Source: Agrobacterium tumefaciens
GTDB taxonomy: Bacteria; Pseudomonadota; Alphaproteobacteria; Rhizobiales; Rhizobiaceae
NCBI GenBank assembly: GCA_017744915.1
Contig: JAGIAH010000013.1
Location: 1 to 64,000, forward strand
DNA: 64,000 nt
Direction: 5' to 3'
Below, piece after piece: positions 46,826 through 56,182 of the stretch; the stretch's first letter is position 1; every line of letters begins with the position of its first letter. A model generated the notes under the pieces. The model saw only the letters and a program-made list of their open reading frames with translations. It had not been told where the DNA came from and made no database searches. The position numbers were made by a program, and so were the translations under genes.

Positions 46826-47140
46826 CTACCAGAAGCGGACCTGTGGCGAATGCGCTAGTGGGTGGTCCAATTTGCGCAGGGCGTCCATCAAGGCAGCCGT
46901 GCGGAGCTTTTCACCGGGACGTTCGCCGGGACTATTCCTATGATAAGCCAGCATCTTCCGGTACTCTCGCCACAGTGCACGTCCGCCGTTCGTCTCATTG
47001 TCTCTTGCAAGAGTGATGATGAAATCGGCGTTCATGATCTTTTCCGGTTTGCCGTCAATGACAACATCAATCATTTTCGGGTCTAGGTCATCGACCATGC
47101 TAATGTCAGTGATGGCGTGCGCAGCGGTGTTAGTGTTCAT
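46826..47140 (-). CDS. Hypothetical phage protein
   Basis: This 104-residue protein lies between the gp15-like and gp16-like genes. It has an acidic N-terminus (DISMVDDLDPKMIDVVIDG) and a basic C-terminal helix (LWREYRKMLAYHRN). No family recognized. CAGGACC precedes the ATG. Cotranscription with its neighbours is likely from strand and spacing. Confidence 0.65.
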   Translation of the reverse strand: MNTNTAAHAITDISMVDDLDPKMIDVVIDGKPEKIMNADFIITLARDNETNGGRALWREYRKMLAYHRNSPGERPGEKLRTAALMDALRKLDHPLAHSPQVRFW

Positions 47141-47197
47141 CCTTGGTCCTGTTTATGCGTGTTGCACGTGGGAGCGATGGGGCAAGGGCCGCTGACA

Positions 47198-49579
47198 TTA
47201 CCAGCCGCCGCTGCCTCTCTGCGGAGCGGTCAGCGCTTTCTGACCTTCCTCACGGATGCGTTTGACTTCATCCTTGCTGTAGCCGGATAGCTTGGGCTTG
47301 CCGATGGTGATACCCAAGCTGGGCAGCGTCACCATAGGTTCATAACGTTCCTGACTTTTAACCTCGATACGCCGCTCTTCACGCTCGCGTTTGACCTGTT
47401 TCATTTGGTACAGGTCAGCGGTCGTTAAGATGGTGTCCGCGCCTAGGTCGATGGGAAGGCCGTCAGCCTGAACAATTCGCCAGTTCGTTGCGGAGTTTGT
47501 CAGCGGCAGTATTGATAGGTCGTCTGGGTCAATCCCTAACCGCTCGGCATTATCTTTCGCCCAGTTGTGGATGAAGTCGGTTGCCAGTTCTGAGAAGTCC
47601 GGTGGAATCGCCCTGTCTCCGGTGCGGACGGCCCAGCCGTTGATATTAGTGTAGTTTCGACGCGCTGCCTCACTGGCCCTTTCAAGGGCGCGGTCTGCCG
47701 GAAGCCCAGCCGCCTTAACATACACATCAGCAAGCTTCTGAATGTCAGTGGAGACAACTTCAGGGTTTTTCATTTCCCCGAAGCCGGAAATCCACCCGCC
47801 TTCGAAATCGGAAAGAGTCTTCCGGATTTCCTCTGAACGTAGGGACGCCGTGGGACTATTGAACTTGCTGGGGTCGCGGCTATATTCCGCTGCTGTGACC
47901 AGTGCTCGGTCTTCTGAGAGGGTGCCACTTTCTACCAAGGTTTTGGCAACATCATACTGAGTCCGCGCTGCCTCATCCGACATTGAGAACGCAAGCTGAG
48001 GGGCGCGCTCAACAAGGCGGCGGTATAGCTCAAATCCTTTCTTTGCGTTTTCGGGGATTTCGCCGCCCGCCATCACCGTGTTCATCGCCACGGCACCAGC
48101 CTTGATGGTTGCTTCCCATTGGGGATGCTTTGCGCCGTTCGCAGAAAGCCATGCAACCGTCCGATTAAATGACTCGTCAGCGGCAGCTTCAGATGAGCCT
48201 TTGCGCTGAAGTTCACGCTGCTCCCTGTCGAGGAATTGTTGAACGGCGGCTTCACGCTGCTGTTCCACGGTGACGGTTTTTTCCTCACCGTTTTCGTCAA
48301 CGTACTTCTGAGGGGTGAGCCATGGTAGCCCCTGTTTGTTACCGGCAAGAAGGGCACCGTCTAGGATGACTTTCTTCGCCTGCTGTGCTTGCGCTTTCGC
48401 GCCTGCTTTCAACAATGCGTTGCTCTTGGCCTGCTTTGCGGTGAAGTCCTGCTGCTCAAGGCCTCGCCGTTCAGCTTCAGTAATGGCACCCTTGTTATCG
48501 GGGTTATCCCAGAACTCTTGCAGCCTATCTTTGTCGAGATTTCCGTTCTCAGCCTGCATCCAGAAGTCTTGCTTGGCGTAGGTGGTTTCACGGTCGCGGA
48601 TTTTTCCATACAGGTCATCGGCGGCGGCTAGAAGCTTGGCGACATCGGGACCAAGTGCAGCGCTGTCGAGCAGCGTTCCAATCTTCGTGCCGTCCGACCC
48701 CGTGCGGTCCTGCGTTGCGATTTCCTTGATGACTTCCAGATAACGCTTTGCGTTTCCGGGTTCGCGCTCCATGCCCATTGTGAGGGACTGCATGACGCCG
48801 ACCATCGCCTTGTCTTGGTCCTTGTAGTCCACAAAGAGAAGGTCTTTGTTGGCATCATAGGACTGGCGCAAGGCGGTGGCGATAGCGGATGGATCATTAC
48901 CAGCGGCGATGCCCGCCTTCACGGTGCCCAGCCAAGAGCCGTGAACGGTTTCCTGAACGCGGTCTTCAGTGGCCTTGGTCTTGTAGCTTAGCTGCTGCTC
49001 TTTCAGTTTCCCGGCGATGGGGCCGAAGACTGTGCTGAACTCCTGCGCGAAGAAAGGGTTGTTCGGATTTGCCTCAATGGCCTTGCGCTGGGCTTCGTTC
49101 AAGAAGGCGTCAATGTCGCCGTTCTCTTTGTCGAAACCGCTCTCATACTGGGAGATAACGTTCTGCGCCACCTGCTCAGCAACCGAGCGGCCAGCATGAG
49201 ATGCGATGAGGCGCTGGCCCATAGTGGACTTCATGTCCGGGTCGTTCTTCATCATCTCAAGCTGCTCTTCAGCCGAACGCCCGCTGTAACGCTGAGCAAG
49301 CCGTGCCGGGAGAAGTTCATCGTCCTGTTGCTTCTCAGCCTGAGCGTACCGCTGAAGCGCCGGATTAAGGGAACCAAGAGCGTCGGCTAGGTCGGCCAAG
49401 CGGTTGTCGATCGGTGCACGCTTAGGGCGCGCATACATGTCCACCGGGGCCGCGACAGGGCGCAAGCCGGGGGTTCTGGGCGGCTGGTAATTTGTCACCA
49501 CGCGGCCTGTGTTCGCCGTTGCGCCAGCACGTGCTAGAATATCATCATTACCGGAGAGGCCGGGTAGTTTGGTTGCCAT
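47198..49579 (-). CDS. Podovirus internal virion protein, gp15-like
   Basis: This 793-residue protein is nearly all helical, rich in Ala, Glu, Lys and Gln, with no signal or membrane segment. Size (T7 gp15 is 747 residues), helical make-up and its place directly upstream of the gp16-like gene suggest the ejectosome protein that crosses the envelope with the DNA. Visible segments include DDELLPARLAQRYSGRSAEE and the C-terminal KLSGYSKDEVKRIREEGQKA. AAGGAAAC precedes the ATG. Identity rests on context and length rather than on a strong motif. Confidence 0.65.
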   Translation of the reverse strand: MATKLPGLSGNDDILARAGATANTGRVVTNYQPPRTPGLRPVAAPVDMYARPKRAPIDNRLADLADALGSLNPALQRYAQAEKQQDDELLPARLAQRYSGRSAEEQLEMMKNDPDMKSTMGQRLIASHAGRSVAEQVAQNVISQYESGFDKENGDIDAFLNEAQRKAIEANPNNPFFAQEFSTVFGPIAGKLKEQQLSYKTKATEDRVQETVHGSWLGTVKAGIAAGNDPSAIATALRQSYDANKDLLFVDYKDQDKAMVGVMQSLTMGMEREPGNAKRYLEVIKEIATQDRTGSDGTKIGTLLDSAALGPDVAKLLAAADDLYGKIRDRETTYAKQDFWMQAENGNLDKDRLQEFWDNPDNKGAITEAERRGLEQQDFTAKQAKSNALLKAGAKAQAQQAKKVILDGALLAGNKQGLPWLTPQKYVDENGEEKTVTVEQQREAAVQQFLDREQRELQRKGSSEAAADESFNRTVAWLSANGAKHPQWEATIKAGAVAMNTVMAGGEIPENAKKGFELYRRLVERAPQLAFSMSDEAARTQYDVAKTLVESGTLSEDRALVTAAEYSRDPSKFNSPTASLRSEEIRKTLSDFEGGWISGFGEMKNPEVVSTDIQKLADVYVKAAGLPADRALERASEAARRNYTNINGWAVRTGDRAIPPDFSELATDFIHNWAKDNAERLGIDPDDLSILPLTNSATNWRIVQADGLPIDLGADTILTTADLYQMKQVKREREERRIEVKSQERYEPMVTLPSLGITIGKPKLSGYSKDEVKRIREEGQKALTAPQRGSGGW

Positions 49580-49589
49580 CGTGTTTCCT

Positions 49590-50018
49590 TCAGGCGTCTA
49601 GTTCGATTTCAGATGATTTGATCAAGGACCATTCACGACCTTTCGCACCGCTGCGGCGGTCGGCCACGTAGATGTTTTTCCGGCGCAGGTTCAGCGCGCA
49701 GCCATCAAGATATCGGACGGTGAGGCCACGGAAGGGCACCGGACGGATAAGTCGGGCAATGGTCACGAGATTGCCAGTCCAGCCATTGGCGGCGGGCATA
49801 TGGGCGCGCACATAGGGAAACTGACCAGCACCATCCAAGTTGAGAAACCAGTTCGGAGAAACCCCAAGGACTATGAGACGATGGAAATCGTCAGCGTTCA
49901 GGACAGCAGAGTGGCCACAACGAAGGCCGACACGAACAACTTCTGTGCCCTCATCATCGGTGAAGAGAACAATGGGGCGCTTGGCAGATGGATACTTTTC
50001 GTTCAGAGAGGTGTGCAT
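49590..50018 (-). CDS. Hypothetical phage protein with HNH-endonuclease-like C-terminal strand
   Basis: This 142-residue protein has a segment VRYLDGCALNLRRKNIYVAD that resembles the DNA-binding loop found after the HNH motif of phage homing endonucleases. The catalytic histidines themselves are not in a recognizable HNH arrangement, so activity is doubtful. The stop lies ten bases before the gp15-like start, so the two are coupled. Confidence 0.6.
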   Translation of the reverse strand: MHTSLNEKYPSAKRPIVLFTDDEGTEVVRVGLRCGHSAVLNADDFHRLIVLGVSPNWFLNLDGAGQFPYVRAHMPAANGWTGNLVTIARLIRPVPFRGLTVRYLDGCALNLRRKNIYVADRRSGAKGREWSLIKSSEIELDA

Positions 50019-50178
50019 AGAATGCCCATAGATTGACCGCTCACGGCCCCGCTGAGGGCCGCGTTAGATGGCGGTTGAGGTTTTTGATTGAGGGTGAAGG
50101 CAGGCCGTTTTTCGAACGCCTACTTTTCTATGAGTGGCGGCTAATGATGCCTCACTCCGGTCAATCCCCTGACTCTAT

Positions 50179-50526
50179 TCAGGAAACGGTCTTTTCTATC
50201 TTCCGCTGCCAAGCTGCATCGTCCAATGCCTGAAGGGACGGATATTCGCTAATGCGCTGCTGAAGAATTTCCACGAAGCACCACGTCAGTTCGAACGGGT
50301 ACGTATTCGGCCACACAGCGGGAATGTCAGGCATCGGCCGCAAAGGTTGCCCGCCCTGCGCAAAGTAGCGCATGCCGTTGTCGAGGGCATACAGCATACC
50401 TTCTGCCCGTTCTCTTGGATTGCCTTCAAGGGTCTTGAGACCTAATCCACCGCGATACGCAATCAGCATCTGGAACGTTACCCACGAAGTCCAGCGGAGG
50501 ACAGTCGCTAATTCCTTCCGGCTCAT
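50179..50526 (-). CDS. Hypothetical phage protein
   Basis: The product is 115 residues from the ATG at 50526 (AGGTAG upstream). It has MSRKELATVLRWTSWVTFQM, then RERAEGMLYALDNGMRYFAQ and a Trp/Pro-rich stretch (IPAVWPNTYPFELTWCFVEI). No family recognized. The frame continues upstream without a stop, but that extension reads as non-coding. Leftward operon, upstream of the HNH-like gene. Confidence 0.6.
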   Translation of the reverse strand: MSRKELATVLRWTSWVTFQMLIAYRGGLGLKTLEGNPRERAEGMLYALDNGMRYFAQGGQPLRPMPDIPAVWPNTYPFELTWCFVEILQQRISEYPSLQALDDAAWQRKIEKTVS

Positions 50527-50602
50527 GTCTACCTGTGGTCTGAAAACTGGGTTCGCAGGGCGGCTGCAATACTGGTGTGCTGTCGCCGGAAATGGCAGTG
50601 AC

Positions 50603-50833
50603 CTAGACATGCGCGGTACCTGCGAACATTTTGCGAAAAGCGCGGATGCCGTGAAACTCAAGTACAAGGTGGACGTGCCCACACCAGAGCGCGACACCAT
50701 CATATAGGAATTCAGCATCCACGAGGTAGCCGGGACGCGATGAGCTATCGTCATTCGTGCAAAACCAGAAGTCACACAGGTAGGGGATATTTCGGGAAAC
50801 GGTGAGAAGGGGCGTTTTGTCGTTCGTTGACAT
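50603..50833 (-). CDS. Possible small phage protein
   Basis: A 76-residue frame with plausible protein-like composition (SRNIPYLCDFWFCTND and DGVALWCGHVHLVLEFHGI), rich in Cys, His and aromatic residues. No clear Shine-Dalgarno. It would be the first gene of the leftward operon. Could be a false frame. Confidence 0.38.
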   Translation of the reverse strand: MSTNDKTPLLTVSRNIPYLCDFWFCTNDDSSSRPGYLVDAEFLYDGVALWCGHVHLVLEFHGIRAFRKMFAGTAHV

Positions 50834-51597
50834 GTGGAAATCTCGGTTGAAGGGGCGTTATTGCCTGCCTTAAACGACGCTCTATCTCAGCCGGAAATAG
50901 AAGTAAATATAATAAAAACAGTCACTTATGGGTTATTCCCGCATGTGATTAGGCACGAAAATCGACATTGTTTCTGTTATTGTGAGATTTTTGGAGCTTC
51001 TGAAAATAATCGTCTCTGCCACAGGTTTTATAGTGCGTGTCTCGCGCGCATCGAATCTTATGTGAACAGCACGTAGATTTATCGAGTGGTACAGTCGAGG
51101 ACTAGGAGCGTTAGACCCGCTGCTGAAGGTTCCGTTTAGGAGATAAAGTGCTCCACGTTTTCGAGTCATCATGGGTGATGAGCATCTTGGAGGCAACGTC
51201 GCGCATACTCTCGACCGGCTAGCACAAGAGTGTCTAAGACCATCTGGCTGGATCACGGTACTTCACAGTCGTGATGTATATTGAGGAACGATGGTGTTCA
51301 CGCTGTTTGTTTAAGCGTGGGTCATCTCGACTCTTTAAAACAGATTGATCCAACCGCTCACACGCAGAAGCAAAGCCAATTCCGCATATCCCTGTTGGGG
51401 CGATGGTAAGTTGCTCGTCGTGATACAACCTCCGTCCAACGCGTCATTATCGGTCCCTTAAAGGTGGCGCTAATCGGAACGTGATCTGTCAGCATGAGGG
51501 AGAGTCCATAAGATCATCATGATAGAAACATCTTCAGATTTTTCACCTGAGAGAACCCTATCATTCGCCTTATCTAAATCCCTATGGTCTATTCCTA
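50834..51597. other. Long gene-poor region between the phage operon and the FRG gene
   Basis: About 760 AT-rich bases hold no convincing gene. A GTG-initiated plus-strand frame of 80 codons (50,834-51,076) lacks a ribosome site. The region should contain the promoter of the leftward operon and that of the FRG gene. I see no CRISPR-like or tRNA-like structure. It may also be the scar of deleted phage genes. Confidence 0.5.
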
Positions 51598-51635
51598 TAG
51601 TGGCGGGTAATTAATTACTATCTAGTGGCGGGTAA
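51598..51635 (+). repeat. 13-bp tandem direct repeat before the FRG gene
   Basis: TAGTGGCGGGTAA occurs at 51,598-51,610 and 51,623-51,635, with the same phase after 25 bp, ending at the FRG start codon. The 12-bp spacer contains TTAATTA. Spacing of about 2.5 helix turns suggests a regulator binding site controlling FRG expression. Confidence 0.5.
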
Positions 51636-52772
51636 ATGAAGAGAGAGGACATGAAAGGTCAATGGCAGGGGGCGTTCGATGGTTACTCCACTGGGGAAGT
51701 CACTATCGAGATTGATGATCTTGGAGATCACTTTTCTGGTCGAGCGTGCGTTTTTCAAAGGGCGATTGGACAGCTTGTGTTTGTCGCGGAGTTCGACACC
51801 GTGGACAAGAAATTTGATCAGTATTTTCACTTGCCGCTTCAGATTCAGCAGGTCGCTGATACCTCGCCAGTGTCCCGCAATGACGTTGTCAAAAATTTCC
51901 CGAATATTGTTTTTCCCGATAATGTTAAGCTAACTCTGAAGTTAATCGGCTCTGGTCTAAAAGTGAATGCGATCACATCCTTCGGCACGGAGGAAGTTGG
52001 AACGTTGACAGCAGTCCTAACAAAAGGATCAGCGGATAAAAAAAGCAAACTTGTTCCCGACAAAAAAGTGAAATCTTGGGAGAAGTTTAAGTCGATGGTA
52101 GGAAACTTGCCGCCAAACCGGTACATATTCCGCGGGCAATCTGTCTTAAATCGTTTACGCACATCGTTTCATCGGACGAATAGACGAAATCTACATAAGC
52201 TCCAAAGTTTTGATATACCTCAGATGCATGGTGCTCTTACGTCGCAGACGAGGCACTATTTCGATTTACGCGATAATCTTCAAAATGCCGCATTTTGGAA
52301 CCTCTTGCAGCACCATGGCTATCCCACACCACTATTGGATTGGACGCATTCTCCCTACGTGGCGGCCTACTTCGCATTTCGCGAGAAGTCCCTTTCCGAA
52401 GATTTAGAAAAGCGAAAAGTTCGCGTCTTTATGTTCGACAGAGCAGAATGGCAAAGAGACTACAACCAGTTGTACGCCTTGTCTAACGTCCAGCCACACT
52501 TCTCGTTGCTGAACCCCATTGCTTTGGAGAATCCAAGAGCGTTGCCACAACAGGCTATATGCTCAATAACCACAGTGGATGATGTGGAAAGTTATTTGGA
52601 CAAAAAGGGCGCCGCGAAAAGTAAGACATACTTGAAAGCATTTGATTTATCCTACACCGAGCGTACTACCGTTCTCGAAGACCTTCGCCTAATGGGCGTT
52701 ACTGCTGGCGCTCTTTTCCCGGGCATTGATGGCGCGTGCGAGGAAATGCGCCTGCGGAATTTTGCAACTTGA
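51636..52772 (+). CDS. FRG-domain protein, likely anti-phage effector
   Basis: This 378-residue protein has an N-terminal 140 residues that are beta-rich (AFDGYSTGEVTIEIDDLGDH, then QLVFVAEFDT) and unassigned. Residues about 158-330 carry the FRG domain with the name-giving YIFRGQS motif and LLQHHGYPTPLLDWTHSPYVAAYFAF. The C-terminus ends LMGVTAGALFPGIDGACEEM, common in FRG proteins. FRG domains occur in many defence contexts, but their enzymatic activity is not established. A second ATG at 51651 is possible. AT-rich composition and its position next to an OLD-type ATPase fit a defence cargo. Confidence 0.82.
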   Translation: MKREDMKGQWQGAFDGYSTGEVTIEIDDLGDHFSGRACVFQRAIGQLVFVAEFDTVDKKFDQYFHLPLQIQQVADTSPVSRNDVVKNFPNIVFPDNVKLTLKLIGSGLKVNAITSFGTEEVGTLTAVLTKGSADKKSKLVPDKKVKSWEKFKSMVGNLPPNRYIFRGQSVLNRLRTSFHRTNRRNLHKLQSFDIPQMHGALTSQTRHYFDLRDNLQNAAFWNLLQHHGYPTPLLDWTHSPYVAAYFAFREKSLSEDLEKRKVRVFMFDRAEWQRDYNQLYALSNVQPHFSLLNPIALENPRALPQQAICSITTVDDVESYLDKKGAAKSKTYLKAFDLSYTERTTVLEDLRLMGVTAGALFPGIDGACEEMRLRNFAT

Positions 52773-53284
52773 ACCGAAGGAGGGTGGGACGCAGTACTTA
52801 GGCCAAGCGAACTGTTCAGCGACTTGCCAAAGGCTTCTTCGCAACAACGTGAACTGCCCCCCATTTCAACCGGACGGTCGGCAGGCTTCAAGAGAGGCAT
52901 ATGTCAAACGAGTATCGACACGTTGAAATGCTGACGGGGGAGGTAGGCCGCAGGCGGTCGAAAAGCGCTTGAACGGACCTGAGACCCATATCCAATCGAG
53001 CATCTGTCTGACAGCGCTCCGGCTCATTGGTGGATGGATCGAGGATTATCATTAAGTCCTTTCCCATTCCGCGCTCAAGATGACTTCACCTCGGCGTTTC
53101 ATGAGGACTAATTCAAACAGGCCGACTTGTCGGGTGAAACGGGAGCAATCCACACACGAATGCACTTCTGTACTCGATAGCACGCGTGACGCGCAACTCT
53201 GTGCACATACCTCTTTTCGGCTTTCAACCTAAGGCTAATTGAGTCAACTTGAATGCATTATTCATCACAGTGAGCGGCCTCAAT
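52773..53284. other. Gap between FRG and OLD-family genes
   Basis: About 510 bases with no gene I can support. No terminator is obvious. It may hold a separate promoter for the ATPase gene. Confidence 0.45.
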
Positions 53285-55429
53285 ATGCGTCTCAACAAAA
53301 TCATTCTCGAAAACGTGAAAAGCTTCAGAGAGAAAACCGAAATCGATTTTAGCCAAGACGTGAATATCTTCATTGGACCCAATGGTGGCGGCAAAAGTAA
53401 TCTGATGAACACCCTGTATTGGGTTCTCAATAGCCGGTTTTATAGTCCATATATTTTTCAAGTTCAGGGAGAAAGAGCCGTTCTTCAGGTTCAGAATTAT
53501 GGTGATAGCGCGCCCGAGCCTCACTGGAGCGCCTATGACAAGCCGTCATACGTCTGGATCGAGTTTGTGGCGACAGAGGAAGACGTAGAAGGGTTGAGAG
53601 ACATTTACAGGAACAAGGATGCCCTAAAAGAAAAGTTTATCGATATGCTGTTTTGGGAGGGAAACCAGCACATCGATAAAAGTGAAGTAGTTTTAGAGTA
53701 TGAAAAGGGTGTCGTGGACCCTGATGCTTACAATATGGAAGCAGGGGACAAATTTCGTTATAAGATATCGATTATTCGAGAGCGTCGATTGCAGGCAATA
53801 TTGGTTGCCGTTGACGAGAATGATGCGCCAATAGAAAATGATAGAAGTAAGCTATATGATGCATATCTTCGATATTTGACGGACTCTGAGTTAAGGAAGA
53901 AGCTGAAGAATGATAAAGACGAAATAAATCTTCCATATATACTATTTCCTCCTACCCGGTCTCCACACGATCTATCTGTAAATCTCTCAGGTGGCCATAA
54001 CTTCAGTAGTATGACCCAGAGTTATAGGGCGGAGTTGCATAATCTCGTTTTGTCTGGAGGTGGATCGGCGCAGATATTGTCGCAGATTGCCTCCACTGTC
54101 ATAGGAGTAAAACTGCTCGAATTTGTCTATGAGGGTGGGTTAGATTACGCCATCGAAAAATTCAATAAGTCTGACGAATTTCGTGAGCTTAGCGAGCAAC
54201 TTTCAGTTTTTGGCTTCAAATGGATTCTACAGTCCACGAACAAATGGGCGAACCAATTCCAAATTCTTATTGCAAAGATGCACGAGGACGGATTTTTCTC
54301 AGTTCTACAGGCGAGTTCTGGAGAGAAGCAGCTTCTCAATTTCGTGTTCGGTCTTTCGTCTGCCAGCGTGCAGAATTCACTTATAATCATCGATGAGCCG
54401 GAGCTTAATTTACACCCTCGATGGCAAAAGCTGTTGCTCCGATTTTTTCTCCAGGTTCAGAAAAAGCGCAATTGTCAGTTCATATTATCGACCCACTCTG
54501 CGAGCTTTTTGGACGACACCACTCTTCCCCACGTGAGAAGAATATACAGACGTGACCAGTCAAGCGCCTTAAGTTCACCTCATCAAAACAAAGATGATGG
54601 TTTCAGTTTGCTCGAGGCGGTTAAACTTCTAAATGCACAGCAAAATGAGAGAATATTTTTTACTCAAAAAGCTATTTTGGTCGAAGGCCAGAGCGACTTT
54701 GTCGTGTGGCAGAAGCTTATAAATTCTATATTGGAGGTTTTTGGCGTAGGTGAGATAATTGAGGTCATAGAAGTTCTTGGAAGTTCGAATTTCCAAAAGT
54801 ATAGATCATTTTTGAATTTGCTTGAAATTGAAAATTATATTGTGGCGGATCAAGACTATGTGACAATGATAGGTAATGACGAGGTAAGAAGGATTTTCAG
54901 CAAGTTTTTTCAAGAAAACAAGGCTTGCCAGAGCATCCTGAAGAACCACTCGTTGGATAAAATGCAATTGATATCGGCTATCGAGAACGCCGTTGAGAAT
55001 GGGGATGCCGAAACGCTCAGTGCGGTCCTAGAGTACTTAAAGTGCCGACATACTAAGATCGATATGGAGCAAATTCCGGACGATGAGTTGAAGGTGTTCG
55101 ATGAGTTCAGGGACGCAAAAGCGGGCGAGGGCATTTTTGTCCTGCGAAAAGGTGCCCTAGAAGCCTACTACTTATTGGATAAAGAAGCGGGCACAATCAA
55201 AAAGGATACAGATAAGGCAATCGCTTTCGCTGGCGACAGTAAGGCTTTTGCGAGTTGGATCATCAAAGGAGCGCGCGTAGTCAAAGGAGAGGCGTTAACA
55301 CAAAAAGATAGGATAATGGCTGACGAGGCCGCTGAATTCATCAGAATTGCAATGCGGATAGTCGGTGTTGAGTCCTCGAAGGAAAACGGTGAAAAATTGT
55401 TGGATTGGGCCAAGCAGTATTCGGTGTGA
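53285..55429 (+). CDS. OLD-family AAA ATPase with TOPRIM-like domain
   Basis: This is a 714-residue protein. Walker A FIGPNGGGKSNLMN lies near residue 30, an ABC-type signature SSGEKQLLNF near 343, Walker B NSLIIIDEPELNLHPRW near 366 and a switch histidine in STHSASFL near 401. From about residue 460 a TOPRIM-like region begins (KAILVEGQSDFVVWQKLI) and continues with YIVADQDY, the acidic metal site of OLD/Gabija-type nucleases. Such proteins are abortive-infection nucleases. The start at 53285 is where family similarity begins; TTG and GTG codons lie upstream. Long internal linkers and a low GC content mark it as acquired. Confidence 0.88.
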   Translation: MRLNKIILENVKSFREKTEIDFSQDVNIFIGPNGGGKSNLMNTLYWVLNSRFYSPYIFQVQGERAVLQVQNYGDSAPEPHWSAYDKPSYVWIEFVATEEDVEGLRDIYRNKDALKEKFIDMLFWEGNQHIDKSEVVLEYEKGVVDPDAYNMEAGDKFRYKISIIRERRLQAILVAVDENDAPIENDRSKLYDAYLRYLTDSELRKKLKNDKDEINLPYILFPPTRSPHDLSVNLSGGHNFSSMTQSYRAELHNLVLSGGGSAQILSQIASTVIGVKLLEFVYEGGLDYAIEKFNKSDEFRELSEQLSVFGFKWILQSTNKWANQFQILIAKMHEDGFFSVLQASSGEKQLLNFVFGLSSASVQNSLIIIDEPELNLHPRWQKLLLRFFLQVQKKRNCQFILSTHSASFLDDTTLPHVRRIYRRDQSSALSSPHQNKDDGFSLLEAVKLLNAQQNERIFFTQKAILVEGQSDFVVWQKLINSILEVFGVGEIIEVIEVLGSSNFQKYRSFLNLLEIENYIVADQDYVTMIGNDEVRRIFSKFFQENKACQSILKNHSLDKMQLISAIENAVENGDAETLSAVLEYLKCRHTKIDMEQIPDDELKVFDEFRDAKAGEGIFVLRKGALEAYYLLDKEAGTIKKDTDKAIAFAGDSKAFASWIIKGARVVKGEALTQKDRIMADEAAEFIRIAMRIVGVESSKENGEKLLDWAKQYSV

Positions 55430-55470
55430 GAGAACAGAGAGGGAAGAAGGTTACTAAAAATTTCTCGTGC

Positions 55471-56025
55471 TTAACTACTTGCTAAAGCGCGATAAACAGA
55501 CGCTTTGCTCAGACCAGTCGCGGCCATGATCTGAGGAATAGTCATGCTCTCTCTCATCGTCTTTATCCGATAAGTCATGTCTGGCGTGTTCTTGGAGGGT
55601 CTACCAAATCGAGTTCCATCCGCCTTGGCTTTCGCAATACCATCGGCCTGTCGCTCCGCTCGGATAGAGGTCTCAAACTCCGCGAACACAGCCAACATCT
55701 GGAGCAATGCCCTGCCTGCTGCCGTGCTGGTATCTATCGACTGATCGAGAACCTTCAGCGCAACGCCCTCTGTCTCAAGCTCTTTGACGATGCTGAGAAG
55801 GTCCACGGCAGAGCGTGCCAATCGGTCGATGCGTGTGATGACGAGCGTGTCACCTTTGCGAAGGGCGCGGAGGCAAGCCTTCAACTCAGGTCGACCTGTG
55901 GTTAATCCTGACCGCTTTTCTTCGAACACATTCTTCGTCGCGACACCTGCTGCTGTGACCTTATCCCGCTGCACGTCAAGTGACTGACCCACCGATGATA
56001 CGCGGATATATGCAAGCTCCACCAT
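55471..56025 (-). CDS. Serine recombinase (resolvase/invertase family)
   Basis: This is a 184-residue small serine recombinase. The catalytic serine is in AYIRVSSVGQSLDVQ (residue 10), with conserved arginines in RIDRLARSAVDLL and RPELKACLRALRKGDT. The C-terminal helix-turn-helix (MTIPQIMAATGLSKASVYRA) is intact. It may resolve dimers, invert a segment or excise part of the element. GGGAG lies upstream of the ATG at 56025. It converges with the OLD-family gene, 41 bases apart. Confidence 0.92.
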   Translation of the reverse strand: MVELAYIRVSSVGQSLDVQRDKVTAAGVATKNVFEEKRSGLTTGRPELKACLRALRKGDTLVITRIDRLARSAVDLLSIVKELETEGVALKVLDQSIDTSTAAGRALLQMLAVFAEFETSIRAERQADGIAKAKADGTRFGRPSKNTPDMTYRIKTMRESMTIPQIMAATGLSKASVYRALASS

Positions 56026-56182
56026 TCTTCTCGCTCCCGTGAAATGTCTAGAGATTTTGAGAAGCGACTTATGAGACATGTTTTGAGGCGTGTCAATAAG
56101 CGGCATCAAAAGGTATACATTTTGAGACTGTGGCGTGAGCGCAGTCTTCCGGTAATGATGATGGTGAGTTTCTGGGGGCGTT

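Noticed and set aside
53285..55429. Naming the OLD-type ATPase as a known defence system (Gabija GajA, PARIS AriA)
   Set aside because: The required partner genes (GajB-type helicase or an AriB-type partner) are not adjacent; only family membership is supported.
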